64,000 nucleotides of DNA from Burkholderia puraquae (GTDB lineage Bacteria > Pseudomonadota > Gammaproteobacteria > Burkholderiales > Burkholderiaceae): positions 101,828-165,827 of the forward strand of contig NZ_NBYX01000001.1 of the NCBI RefSeq assembly GCF_002099195.1, read 5' to 3'. The position numbers and the translations under genes were made by a program. How positions within the stretch are numbered: position 1 is the stretch's first letter; the number at the start of each line of letters is the position of its first letter. Positions 56,043 through 64,000 of the stretch are shown here, one piece after another. The notes under the pieces were generated by a model, which had not been told where the DNA came from, ran no database searches, and saw nothing but the letters and a program-made list of their open reading frames with translations.

Positions 56043-57137
56043 TTGGCTTCGCCCTCCGCCCAGCGCCGCTCGTTGCGCTCACGCTTGCGTCGCGCCCGCA
56101 ACCCGTGGCAGGCGCCGCGTACGCGCACGCTGTTCACGCGTCCCGCGACGTCGCCGCGGCGCACGCTGCTGTTCCGTATCGGCGCGGTCGTGCTGCTGTG
56201 CATGCTCGCGTTCCTCGTCCTGTATCTCGATCGCGACGGGTTGCGCGATTCGACCAAGAGCACGCCGATGACCGTTGCCGATCTCGTGTACTTCACGATG
56301 GTCACGGTCGCGACGGTCGGCTACGGCGACATCGTGCCCGTCACCGCGAGGGCGCGTCTCATTGATGCGTTCTTCATCGTGCCGATCCGTATCGGCATCT
56401 GGTTCATTTTCCTGGGCACGGCGTATCAGTTCGTGATCCAGCGCGTCGTCGAGGAATTCCGCATGAAACGCCTGCAAAAGCAATTGTCCGATCACATCGT
56501 CGTGTGCGGTTATGGCCTGTCGGGCTCGATCGCGGTGCGCGAACTGCTCGAGAGCGGTGTCGATCCCACGACGATCATCGTGATCGATTCGCAGCAGCAG
56601 GCGCTCGAGGCCGCGACGTCGCTCGGCGTGACGGGCCTGCTCGGCGATCCCGCGCACGAAGACCTGCTGCAGCAGGCGCAGGTGCGCTCGGCGAAGGCCG
56701 TGATCATTTCGGTGACCGACGATCCGACCGCGATCCTGCTGACGCTGTCGGTGCGCAGCATCGCGCCCGATACGAAGATCGTCGTGCGGATCCAGGAGAA
56801 CCTGTACCAGCGGCAATTGCGGCAGGCGGGCGCGGACGTGATCGTGTCGTCGACGAAGATCGGCGCGCTGCTGCTCGCGGATGCCGTGCATAGCCGCTAC
56901 ATCGTGCCGTTCGTGAACGACATGCTGTCGACGCGCGGCCGCGCGACGCTGCTGGAGCGCGAGGCCATGCCGCAAGAGGTCGGCTGCATGACGAACGTCG
57001 TGCCGGGGGCGATCGTCGTCGGGCTCGATCGATGCGGGAAGATTTTTTCGTTCTACGAGGATCCGCCGTGCAGGATCGAGGCGGGGGACACGCTCGTCGT
57101 GATCCAGTCGGCGCGGATTCCGGATCCGGATGTTTGA
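56043..57137 (+). CDS. Two-TM potassium channel with RCK domain
   Basis: The 364-residue protein has TM1 at about residues 41-62, a selectivity filter TVGYGD at 91-96, TM2 at about 108-133, then a TrkA-N/RCK domain starting HIVVCGYGLSGSIA and a TrkA-C-like tail. TTG 56043 follows AGGAGATTCCCCG and is the start giving the normal length; frames reaching further upstream run into the oxidoreductase gene. It probably controls K+ conductance through bound ligands. It lies 82 bp after the oxidoreductase gene on the same strand. Confidence 0.93.
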   Translation: MASPSAQRRSLRSRLRRARNPWQAPRTRTLFTRPATSPRRTLLFRIGAVVLLCMLAFLVLYLDRDGLRDSTKSTPMTVADLVYFTMVTVATVGYGDIVPVTARARLIDAFFIVPIRIGIWFIFLGTAYQFVIQRVVEEFRMKRLQKQLSDHIVVCGYGLSGSIAVRELLESGVDPTTIIVIDSQQQALEAATSLGVTGLLGDPAHEDLLQQAQVRSAKAVIISVTDDPTAILLTLSVRSIAPDTKIVVRIQENLYQRQLRQAGADVIVSSTKIGALLLADAVHSRYIVPFVNDMLSTRGRATLLEREAMPQEVGCMTNVVPGAIVVGLDRCGKIFSFYEDPPCRIEAGDTLVVIQSARIPDPDV

Positions 57138-57351
57138 GGGTGTTTGTTTTTGTAGATACGATTTTATTCAAGTGCTTATGTCTTGATTTTTCCGATGGGC
57201 TATCGTTATTTTCGGATCGTGTAGGCACAGCGTAGGCGGTCGGTATCAATATCGAGCTACATCAATCGATACCGGGGGGGGGGGCGTGTCTCATGGCGTC
57301 TAGTGCCGTGGCAACATCGCAACGGCATCCAGCCACGTTTTCAGCTCTCTG
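57138..57351. other. Low-GC spacer with IS-like remnants
   Basis: The gene-free region after the channel gene includes a T-rich stretch (57140-57175) and the G11 tract; with the transposase relic it totals 334 bp. No ORF is supported. Confidence 0.5.
57274..57284. repeat. Homopolymeric G11 tract
   Basis: Eleven consecutive G bases lie in the spacer between the K+ channel gene and the transposase relic. They could be a replication-slippage site; no gene start or frame crosses them. Confidence 0.85.
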
Positions 57352-57470
57352 AAGTGTACTGACCGAATCCTCACTCCTTCCGAGCGTGAGGCTGGCCCGG
57401 GCCCGAATCAGTGTGCCATCGACGCTGAAATGCTCGACCGACAGCGAGCCTCGTTTCTTCGGCCAAGCAG
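57352..57470 (-). pseudogene. Transposase relic (IS5/IS4-like C-terminal fragment)
   Basis: Read on the minus strand the segment encodes SVEHFSVDGTLIRARASL, the transposase segment EHFSVDGT-(L/Q)-(I/L)-x-A-(W/R)-AS found in IS5/IS1182-like elements. Flanks show no full gene or ends, so only a fragment remains. It abuts the end of the efflux outer-membrane gene, marking a possible insertion junction for the efflux island. Confidence 0.7.
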
Positions 57471-57471
57471 C

Positions 57472-58872
57472 CTAGACGGCTCCGGCAAAGGTGCGCCGCA
57501 GGGCGACCGCGGCTTCCCATTGCGCGCCAACGGCCTTTTCCAGCGCGTCGCGAGACCGCAGGTGCGCGTGGCGAGCGGCGAGTACATCGCTCATGTCGGC
57601 CTGGCCTGCGTCATACAGTCTTGACGCATTGCGAGCGGCGACCCTGCCGGCCGCCTCGGCGCGCTGCCATTCCTGCATCGAGCGATCCGAGGCGGACCAT
57701 CGAGTGAGACTCGTCTCGACGTCGGCAAGCGCCGCCAGCATGGCCTTCTCGTATTCGGCCATCGCTTCCTGCGCGAGCGCATCGTGCACTGCGACGTTGG
57801 CGCGGATCCGGCCACCGTCGATGATGGGCAGCGTCACCGACACGCCATAGCCGACGACCACGCGAGGCGAGGCGCCATCGCCGACCGCGGCCAGCCTTTC
57901 CTTCGTACCTGCCCACTCGATCTGGAGCCGCGGATAGACCTCTTTCCTGGCGGCTCCGGCACGTGCGAGCGCGGCGTCGAGTGCCCGCGCCTGACGCTGC
58001 ACATCGGGCCTGCGGTCGAGCAGCGTGGCGGGCAAAACCGTCGCGGGCGGCGCGGGCAGTGCGACCGGCACGGCTTGCGCGCCAAGCTCGGGCGCGCGGG
58101 GGCTGCCGACGAGCAGCGCGAGCTGGTGCAAGCGAACCCGGTGTTCGCCATCGAGCTGTGCAAGCGACGCCTGTTCCTGAGCCAGTTCGGCACGCCAGCG
58201 TTCGACATCCAGCGCCGTAACCTGGCCCGCGGCGAATTTGCGCGCCGACACGACCGCTTGCCTTTGCGCAACTTCGAGCGCCTCGCGCTTGAGCGCTGAC
58301 CGCCGCTCCAGCGTGCGCAATTCGAAATATGCGGTACTGACGTCCGCGGCCAGCGCAATGCGGGTCGCGCGGAGCGCCTCGCGAGCGACGGCGCTGTCGG
58401 ACTGTGCGGCGTCCACCAGCAACGCACCGCGCCCGAACAGATCGACTTCCCAGGCGGCACGCAAGCCGACGCTGCTGCGCTCCGCACGCGGGTCGAGGCT
58501 GCTTTCGCGCCCGCGCTCGCCGCGAGCCATCGCATCCAGCCGCGGGCGGCGCTCCGCCTCGGCGCTGTCGCCGAGCGCGCGCGCCCGCGCGAGGCGCGCC
58601 GCAGCGATCTTCAGGTCGCGATTGGCATCGAGCGCGCTGTCCACCAGTCGATCGAGCACCGGATCGCCAAAATCACGCCACCACATGTCGCCGACGGTGC
58701 CCTGATTCCCGGGCAATGTCTCGGCCCATTGCGAGGGCGCCGCAACGGCGGGCGTCGTGGCAACGTGGCTGGGCGGGGCGGTCGCACAGCCGCCGAATGC
58801 GAGTGTCGCGGCAAGTGCAAGATAGGTGAGCGCCCGGTGCGCGGAAGCAGGGCGGGAAACAGCGGTCGTCAT
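57472..58872 (-). CDS. Outer-membrane efflux lipoprotein (NodT/OprM-like)
   Basis: The 466-residue protein has a lipoprotein signal with lipobox FGGC (Cys29), then two outer-membrane efflux repeats: WWRDFGDPVLDRLVDSALDANRDLKIAAARLARAR, AAWEVDLFGRG, LLDRRPDVQRQARALDAALARAGAARKEVYPRL and the final TM-adjacent NASRLYDAGQADMSDVLAARH. It forms the TolC-like channel of the tripartite RND pump. It is divergent from the TetR, MFP and permease genes and shares their control region. The transposase relic directly follows. Confidence 0.95.
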   Translation of the reverse strand: MTTAVSRPASAHRALTYLALAATLAFGGCATAPPSHVATTPAVAAPSQWAETLPGNQGTVGDMWWRDFGDPVLDRLVDSALDANRDLKIAAARLARARALGDSAEAERRPRLDAMARGERGRESSLDPRAERSSVGLRAAWEVDLFGRGALLVDAAQSDSAVAREALRATRIALAADVSTAYFELRTLERRSALKREALEVAQRQAVVSARKFAAGQVTALDVERWRAELAQEQASLAQLDGEHRVRLHQLALLVGSPRAPELGAQAVPVALPAPPATVLPATLLDRRPDVQRQARALDAALARAGAARKEVYPRLQIEWAGTKERLAAVGDGASPRVVVGYGVSVTLPIIDGGRIRANVAVHDALAQEAMAEYEKAMLAALADVETSLTRWSASDRSMQEWQRAEAAGRVAARNASRLYDAGQADMSDVLAARHAHLRSRDALEKAVGAQWEAAVALRRTFAGAV

Positions 58873-58888
58873 GGGTTTGCCTTGAGTC

Positions 58889-58936
58889 TTGACGTGATGT
58901 TCGTGAAACTATACTATACGTACAGTGTAGTTTCAA
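58889..58936. promoter_or_regulatory. Overlapping divergent promoters and TetR operator
   Basis: Plus strand: TTGACG (58889-58894), 17 bp, TACTAT (58912-58917) for tetR. Minus strand: TTGAAA (plus 58931-58936), 17 bp, TATAGT (plus 58908-58913) for the outer-membrane gene. Both embed a 30-bp imperfect palindrome (58905-58934, 26 of 30 positions symmetric) that begins GAAACTA and ends TAGTTTC. Binding there would block both promoters. Confidence 0.85.
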
Positions 58937-58953
58937 TCCCAAGGAGATGCACC

Positions 58954-59532
58954 ATGACTACTTCCGAGCGGCGAGCCGGCCGCAGCAGTTCGCGCGACCG
59001 TCTTCTCGATGCCGCGGCCGAGCTCGTGGCCAGCCAGGGTATCCAGAACCTGACCATTGAAGCCGTGGCCGCTGCCGCGAAGGTCACGAAAGCAGGCCTT
59101 GTCTACCATTTCAAAACCCGCGACGACTTGCTGGCGGCGCTGATCGAGCGTGTGGTCGGCGAACTGGACATGCTGGAGCTGCGGGCGCACGCGGCGCGTG
59201 AGGCGGACGATTCCGCGAAGCCGCTGAAGTCGTCGCTGGCCGAGCTGTCGAAGCTGACCTTCGACATGCCGGAAGACCGCCGCCTGCTGCTTGCCAACCT
59301 GCTGGCCGCCACGTCGTTGTATCCGCATCTGGCCGGTCCCGTGCGGGATTTCTTCTCGCGCAGCTATGCACGAGTTGCGCAAAGCGGCCCCGATGCGGGG
59401 CAGGTGCTCGCGTTGGTCGTCGCCCTCGACGGCATCGCTCTGCTCGAAGTTCTCAATCTGCACCGGTTTACGTCAGAGCAGCGTCAAGTGTTGCGCGACA
59501 CGCTGGAAAGCGCGATTCGCAAACTTCCCTGA
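58954..59532 (+). CDS. TetR-family repressor of the efflux genes
   Basis: The 192-residue protein starts with a TetR HTH (RDRLLDAAAELVASQGIQNLTIEAVAAAAKVTKAGLVYHFKTRDDLLAALIERV). The C-terminal ligand domain is helical (LLANLLAATSLYPHL). AAGGAG at 7 bp before the ATG supports the start. The gene lies between the outer-membrane gene (divergent) and the MFP and permease genes (same strand), so it probably represses the complete RND system; inducer unknown. Confidence 0.95.
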   Translation: MTTSERRAGRSSSRDRLLDAAAELVASQGIQNLTIEAVAAAAKVTKAGLVYHFKTRDDLLAALIERVVGELDMLELRAHAAREADDSAKPLKSSLAELSKLTFDMPEDRRLLLANLLAATSLYPHLAGPVRDFFSRSYARVAQSGPDAGQVLALVVALDGIALLEVLNLHRFTSEQRQVLRDTLESAIRKLP

Positions 59533-59561
59533 GCTCCCTCATTCATTTCGAAGGCTTTACG

Positions 59562-60680
59562 ATGCATTCCCGTTCCATGCCTCAAGCGGGCAGGCTGGTA
59601 CTCTGCGCGATCGTCTCGGCAACGCTGCTGTCGGCATGTCACAAATCCGCCGCACCTGTTGCCGACGTACCGCGGCCTGTCAAGGTTGAAGTGACTGGCG
59701 GTGCCGGCCAGGTTCATGCCGATACCTTCGTCGCGACCCTTCGCGCGCGTCAGCGCACCGACCTCGGCTTCGAGTCGTCGGGCCGCGTCGTTGCGATGCT
59801 GGTCGACGTGGGCGATCGCGTCCGGGCCGGGCAGGTGCTCGCACGACTGGACGAGTCGCCGGCACGCTGGCGGCTCGACAAGGCGACCGCCGATCGTGCC
59901 GCCGCCGCCGCGACCCTGGCCGAGCGTCGCACCCATCTGCGTCAGCAGGAGGAACTCGCACGCGACGGCATCATTTCCGCGCCCGCGTTGCAGGCAGCGC
60001 AGGCGTCGCATCAGCAGGCCGCGAGCCAGCTGGGTGTCGCGGAGGCCGCGATAGCGAGCGCCCGGCGCGATCTCGCGTTCACGCGTATCACGGCTCCGTT
60101 CGACGGCGAAATCGTGGCGCGCCAGGTCCAGCCGTTCGTGGATGTCGCTGCAGGCCAGAGCGTGCTGCAGATGGAAGCCGGCCGCGCGCTGGAAGCCGTC
60201 GTGATGCTGCCGGACACGATCGCCGCGACGCTGTCACCCGGCGCCGAAGCCCACGCGGGCAGCGGCACGGATCGCGTGACGCTGATCATGGAGCGACTGT
60301 CCGGCCGGAGCGACAACGGCTCGCTGGTGCATGCAATCTTCCGGGTCCAGGGCACCCCTTCCGGGCTGCGCAGTGGCGGCGTGCTGTCCGTCGCGCTGCC
60401 GCGCGGCGAGGCGCATGACATCACACTGCCGGCGGCGGCCGTCATGGCCGGCGCGGAAGCCGGCCGCGGCAGCGTCTTCGTCATCGACGGCGCCAGCCAT
60501 ACGCTGAAGCGTCGCGCGATCCGCACGGACGGGAACCTGCTGCCGGGTGGGCGCGTCGCCGTTACGCAAGGCCTGCGCGCCGGCGAGCAGGTCGTGGTCG
60601 CGGGGACCGCCGTCCTGAACGAGGGCCAGTCTGTCGTCACGTATCGGGCGCAGACCATTTTGCAGGGAGCGCGCTCGTGA
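59562..60680 (+). CDS. RND periplasmic adaptor (membrane fusion) lipoprotein
   Basis: The 372-residue protein has lipobox LSAC (Cys26), then the MFP layout: biotinyl-lipoyl hairpin (FESSGRVVAMLVDVGDRVRAGQVLARLDE), helical hairpin (TLAERRTHLRQQEELARDGIISAPALQAAQASHQQAASQL), TAPFDGEIVARQVQPFVDVAAGQSVLQM, and a membrane-proximal domain. It links the permease to the outer-membrane channel. The TGA overlaps the GTG start of the permease (GTGA). Confidence 0.95.
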   Translation: MHSRSMPQAGRLVLCAIVSATLLSACHKSAAPVADVPRPVKVEVTGGAGQVHADTFVATLRARQRTDLGFESSGRVVAMLVDVGDRVRAGQVLARLDESPARWRLDKATADRAAAAATLAERRTHLRQQEELARDGIISAPALQAAQASHQQAASQLGVAEAAIASARRDLAFTRITAPFDGEIVARQVQPFVDVAAGQSVLQMEAGRALEAVVMLPDTIAATLSPGAEAHAGSGTDRVTLIMERLSGRSDNGSLVHAIFRVQGTPSGLRSGGVLSVALPRGEAHDITLPAAAVMAGAEAGRGSVFVIDGASHTLKRRAIRTDGNLLPGGRVAVTQGLRAGEQVVVAGTAVLNEGQSVVTYRAQTILQGARS

Positions 60681-63600
60681 AGCTGACCCAGGCCGCACTC
60701 AATTCCAGCCGGCTCACCTTCTTTGTCGCGCTGCTGATTCTCGTGACCGGCGCGTTCACCTTCCTGACGTTCCCGTCCCAGGAAGAGCCTTCCACGACCG
60801 TTCGCGACGCGCTGGTGTTCGTCGCGAACCCCGGCATGCCGGCCGAGCGGATGGAGCAGCTCGTCGCCCGGCCGCTGGAAGAGCGCCTGCGTCAATTGAG
60901 CGAACTGAAGCACGTCACGAGCACCGTGCGTGACGGCAGCGTGATTCTCCAGGTTTCGTTGCGTGAAGACGTGCGGGCACTGATGCCGGTGTTTCAGCGC
61001 ATGCGCGCCAAGGTCGACGAAGCGGTGCCGCTGTTCCCGGCCGGCACGCTGCCCCCTCAGATCGACGACGACTTCGGTCGCGTGGCGATCGCGTCCATCG
61101 CGGTGACCGCGCCGGGGTTCTCGATGAGCGAGATGCGAGAACCGCTGAAGCTGCTGCGCGAAGGGCTGTACCGCGTGCCCGGCGTGCAGGGCGTCAGCTT
61201 TCATGGCCTGCAGGAGGAGCGCGTCTATATCGAATTCGACCGTGCCAGAATGGCGGGGCTGCATTTGTCCGCTGCGTCGGTCACGGAACAGTTGCAGAAG
61301 CAGAACGTAGTGCAGTCCGGCGGCCGCCTCGTGCTGTCGGGCCTGAACAGCGCGGTCGTCAGCTCCGGCGAAATCCGCTCGCTGCAGGCACTGCAGGATT
61401 TCGTGCTTACCGTGCCGCCGGCTGGCGCGCGCGCGGAGGCGACGCCGGGCACCGTGCGCCTAGGCGACATCGCCCAGGTGCAGGTCCGGCCCGTCGATCC
61501 GCCCGAGTCCGCGGCGATCTACCGCGGCGAAGACGCGGTCGTCCTCGGCATCTCGATGCGCAAAGGCCAGAACGTCAAGGCGGTTGGCCAGGCGCTGCGC
61601 GCGCGTCTGGACGAATTGAAGCAGCAGTTGCCCGCAGGTTTTTCGCTCGACTACGTGACCTTCCAGGCGGACGTGGTCGAGCGGGAAATGGGCCGCATGA
61701 ACCAGGTGATGATCGAGACGATCGTGATCGTGATGATCGTCGTCGTGCTGTTCCTCGGCTGGCGCGCCGGCGTCGTGGTGGGCGGAATCGTGCCATTGAC
61801 CATCCTGGCCACGCTGCTCGTGATGCGCTCGCTGGGCATCGAATTGCACATCGTGTCGATGGCCGCGATCATCATCGCGCTGGGCTTGCTGGTCGACAAC
61901 GGCATCGTGATCGCGGAGGACGTCGAACGCCGTCTCGCCGCAGGCGAGGAACGCCGTCACGCGTGCATCGAAGCAGGCCGTACGCTGGCGATCCCCCTGT
62001 TGACGTCATCGTTGGTCATCATCTTCGCGTTCTCGCCGTTCTACTTCGGCGACACCGCCACCAACGAATACCTGCGCCCGCTCGTGGTCGTGCTCACGCT
62101 GTCGCTGCTCGGGTCGTGGCTGCTCTGCCTGACGGTGACACCGCTGCTTTGCTATTTCTTCCTGAAATCCGGCCATCACGGCGAAGGCCATGCGCACGAG
62201 CACGATGCCGACGTGACGGTCAAGCAAAGCCGCTTCTACGGTGCCTATGCCCGCCTGATTCGCCGTGTCCTCGACCACAAGGGGCGGTTCCTGGTCGTGA
62301 TGACTGCCTTGTTGGTCGGCGCGCTCGCGATCCTGGCCACGCGTCCGGCAGGGTTCCTGCCGGCTTCCGACCGGCCGCAGTTCCAGGTCGAACTCGAGCT
62401 GCAGCCCGGGAGCGATGCACGGCTCACGCGCGACGTGGTCCGCGACCTGAGCCATTGGCTCAACGATCGCAAGAGCAATCCCGAGGTGACGACCAGCATC
62501 GGCTATGTCGCCGACGGCGGTCCGCGTGTCGTCCTGGTGCTCAATCCGCCGCTGCCTGCGTCGCATATCGGCTACGTCACGGTCAGCATCGCGAAGCCGC
62601 AGGATCTCGACGCGGTGATCGCACGAACCCAGGCGTGGATGACGCAACACCATCCCGAGGTGCGAACCGATGCGAAACGCTTCTCGCGCAGCGCCCACGA
62701 CGCCGGCACGGTGGCTTATCGCGTGTCCGGTCCCGACGAAGCCGTGCTGCGCGAGATCGGTCGCAAGATCCAGGCGGCGTTGCATACCCAGCCGGGTATC
62801 GTGCAGATCCACGACGATTGGGGGCCGCGCGTGCCGCGTGTCGATGTCGAGATCGACCAGAACAAGGCACGGCGCCTGGGCGTCAGCAGCGAGAACATCT
62901 CTACGGCGTTGGCCACGCGGTATACCGGCGTCAACGTCTCGGTGTTGCGTGACGGCGATACGCTGGTGCCGCTGGTTGTGCGCGGCGCGGAAGCCGAGCG
63001 CACTCGGCCGGAAGATCTCGCCAATACGCTGATCCATCCGGCTGCGGGCGGCGCGCCGGTTCCGCTGTCCGCGGTTGCGACGGTCACGTTGAATACCGAG
63101 CCGTCGACGATTCGACGTCGCGATCTGATGCGCACGCTAACCGTGAAGGGCCGTAATACCCACGGCACCGCGCAGCAGGCGGTCGATCAGCTCGCGCCGG
63201 CCATCGGCCGGATCGCGTTGCCGCCGGGGTACCGGATCGAGCTGGGCGCCGAAATCGAGGAGTCCGCCGAGGCCAACGTGGCGCTCAGCGAGTATCTGCC
63301 GCATGCGGTGGTCGCGATGCTGGTGCTGTTTATCTGGCAGTTCGGCTCGTTCCGCAAGCTGTTGCTGATCGTCGGGATCATTCCGTTCGCGATGATTGGC
63401 GTCGGGCCCGCGCTGATCATCGCCCGCGAACCGTTGGGCTTCATGGCGAACTTCGGCCTGCTGTCGCTGGCCGGGATCATCGTCAACAACGCGGTGCTGC
63501 TGCTGGAGCGTATCGAGGTCGAGTTGGCGGCCGGCAAATCACGCCGCGAAGCGGTCGTCGCGGCAGCCGTGGCGCGCCTGCGGCCGATCGTGATGACCAA

Positions 63601-63817
63601 GCTGACCTGCATCGCCGGCTTGATTCCGCTGCTGCTGTTCGCCGGCACGCTGTGGACCGGCATGGCAGTCACCATCATGGGCGGGCTGCTGCTCGGGACG
63701 CTGATCACGCTCGGCATGGTGCCGGTGCTGTACGAACTGCTGTTCAGCGACAGGCTGTCCGGGTGGAGCCGGAAGCTCTTCGGTTCCGGTGCCGTCGATG
63801 CGCTCGAGAAATGTTGA
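60677..63817 (+). CDS. RND efflux permease
   Basis: The 1046-residue protein is a full RND permease with 12 predicted helices: N-terminal ALNSSRLTFFVALLILVTGAFTF, TM4 segment IIIALGLLVDNGIVIAEDVER (only one Asp of the usual pair), and the second-half LSLAGIIVNNAVLLLERIEVE. It exports substrates by proton exchange. A His-rich loop (residues 499-512, five His, GHHGEGHAHEHD) sits at the cytoplasmic centre and is unusual for drug pumps. Start is GTG 60677, coupled to the adaptor. Drug versus solvent versus metal specificity is undetermined. Confidence 0.95.
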   Translation: MKLTQAALNSSRLTFFVALLILVTGAFTFLTFPSQEEPSTTVRDALVFVANPGMPAERMEQLVARPLEERLRQLSELKHVTSTVRDGSVILQVSLREDVRALMPVFQRMRAKVDEAVPLFPAGTLPPQIDDDFGRVAIASIAVTAPGFSMSEMREPLKLLREGLYRVPGVQGVSFHGLQEERVYIEFDRARMAGLHLSAASVTEQLQKQNVVQSGGRLVLSGLNSAVVSSGEIRSLQALQDFVLTVPPAGARAEATPGTVRLGDIAQVQVRPVDPPESAAIYRGEDAVVLGISMRKGQNVKAVGQALRARLDELKQQLPAGFSLDYVTFQADVVEREMGRMNQVMIETIVIVMIVVVLFLGWRAGVVVGGIVPLTILATLLVMRSLGIELHIVSMAAIIIALGLLVDNGIVIAEDVERRLAAGEERRHACIEAGRTLAIPLLTSSLVIIFAFSPFYFGDTATNEYLRPLVVVLTLSLLGSWLLCLTVTPLLCYFFLKSGHHGEGHAHEHDADVTVKQSRFYGAYARLIRRVLDHKGRFLVVMTALLVGALAILATRPAGFLPASDRPQFQVELELQPGSDARLTRDVVRDLSHWLNDRKSNPEVTTSIGYVADGGPRVVLVLNPPLPASHIGYVTVSIAKPQDLDAVIARTQAWMTQHHPEVRTDAKRFSRSAHDAGTVAYRVSGPDEAVLREIGRKIQAALHTQPGIVQIHDDWGPRVPRVDVEIDQNKARRLGVSSENISTALATRYTGVNVSVLRDGDTLVPLVVRGAEAERTRPEDLANTLIHPAAGGAPVPLSAVATVTLNTEPSTIRRRDLMRTLTVKGRNTHGTAQQAVDQLAPAIGRIALPPGYRIELGAEIEESAEANVALSEYLPHAVVAMLVLFIWQFGSFRKLLLIVGIIPFAMIGVGPALIIAREPLGFMANFGLLSLAGIIVNNAVLLLERIEVELAAGKSRREAVVAAAVARLRPIVMTKLTCIAGLIPLLLFAGTLWTGMAVTIMGGLLLGTLITLGMVPVLYELLFSDRLSGWSRKLFGSGAVDALEKC

Positions 63818-64000
63818 GACTGGCGGCCTGGCCTTTTGGCGCGTGTTGATGCGGGCGCATCAGAAAATCGTCGCAAAGATTCCTTCTGAGCATCCTTGGA
63901 GGTTTATATAAAAATCATTTAATAGCATTGGCTTAAGTGTTTTTGTGAGGTTGGCTATTGGAACAACGGAAATACAGAAAATCTGTGTTTCTGGCCGGTT
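63818..64000. other. Downstream AT-rich region, end of window
   Basis: After the permease stop the sequence becomes AT-rich (for example around 63900-63930, TTTATATAAAAATCATTT). No terminator or gene can be assigned inside the window. Confidence 0.5.

Overview
The window is high-GC, gene-dense proteobacterial DNA with strong GC3 bias. Gene content (AcnB, a 1613-residue NAD-glutamate dehydrogenase, many short-chain dehydrogenases and LysR/IclR/MerR/TetR regulators, AAHS and DHA2 transporters, and an orphan type VI-like effector cassette) and codon style point to Burkholderia, probably the B. cepacia complex. The mix of central metabolism and accessory catabolism suggests a secondary chromosome. 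This assignment is inference; no rRNA, tRNA or other phylogenetic marker is present.

Left part (1-10.6 kb): a co-directional catabolic operon entered mid-gene. It holds a cupin-like tail, an alpha/beta hydrolase, an IclR regulator, an SDR with a non-canonical active site, a ThDP enzyme, an aspartate-dehydrogenase-like enzyme, an aldehyde dehydrogenase, a two-domain extradiol-type (VOC) dioxygenase, a ferredoxin-reductase-type flavoprotein and an aromatic-acid transporter, closed by a terminator. A 45-bp GC-rich repeat occurs twice between the regulator and the enzymes. From 10.7 to 22.4 kb come a GNAT, a DUF4274-like protein, acnB with a readable promoter and palindromic operator, an NTF2-like protein, small secreted and membrane proteins, a UspA, an amidase, a DUF2501 protein, an arylamine N-acetyltransferase, and a small RHH-VOC-methyltransferase operon that appears to be leaderless and autoregulated.

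Middle (22.4-47.6 kb): the NAD-glutamate dehydrogenase; a urea transporter/class II aldolase/4-OT tautomerase group; a glycolipid-binding-domain protein; a Baeyer-Villiger monooxygenase operon (BVMO, SDR, ferritin-like PF10118 protein, epoxide-hydrolase-like protein); a lysoplasmalogenase; an agmatinase; a divergent pair made of a DNA-binding citrate synthase and a CaiB CoA-transferase with rearranged halves; an SDR relic; a cold-shock protein; a sulfonate-binding protein; MerR, PAT, LysR and quinone-reductase genes; and a DHA2 exporter.

Right part (47.6-64 kb): a chemoreceptor with a sigma-28-like promoter, then an AT-rich three-gene cassette (DUF6402-like effector candidate plus two putative immunity genes), a NERD-nuclease/SF1-helicase protein, a BetR-type regulator whose receiver domain carries Glu at the phospho-acceptor position, a DAO-type oxidoreductase, a two-TM K+ channel, an IS transposase relic with a nearby G11 tract, and a complete TetR-controlled tripartite RND efflux system with divergent overlapping promoters. 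The strongest candidates for something undescribed are the AT-rich cassette with its neighbours, the aromatic cluster, and the HTH-citrate synthase/CoA-transferase pair.
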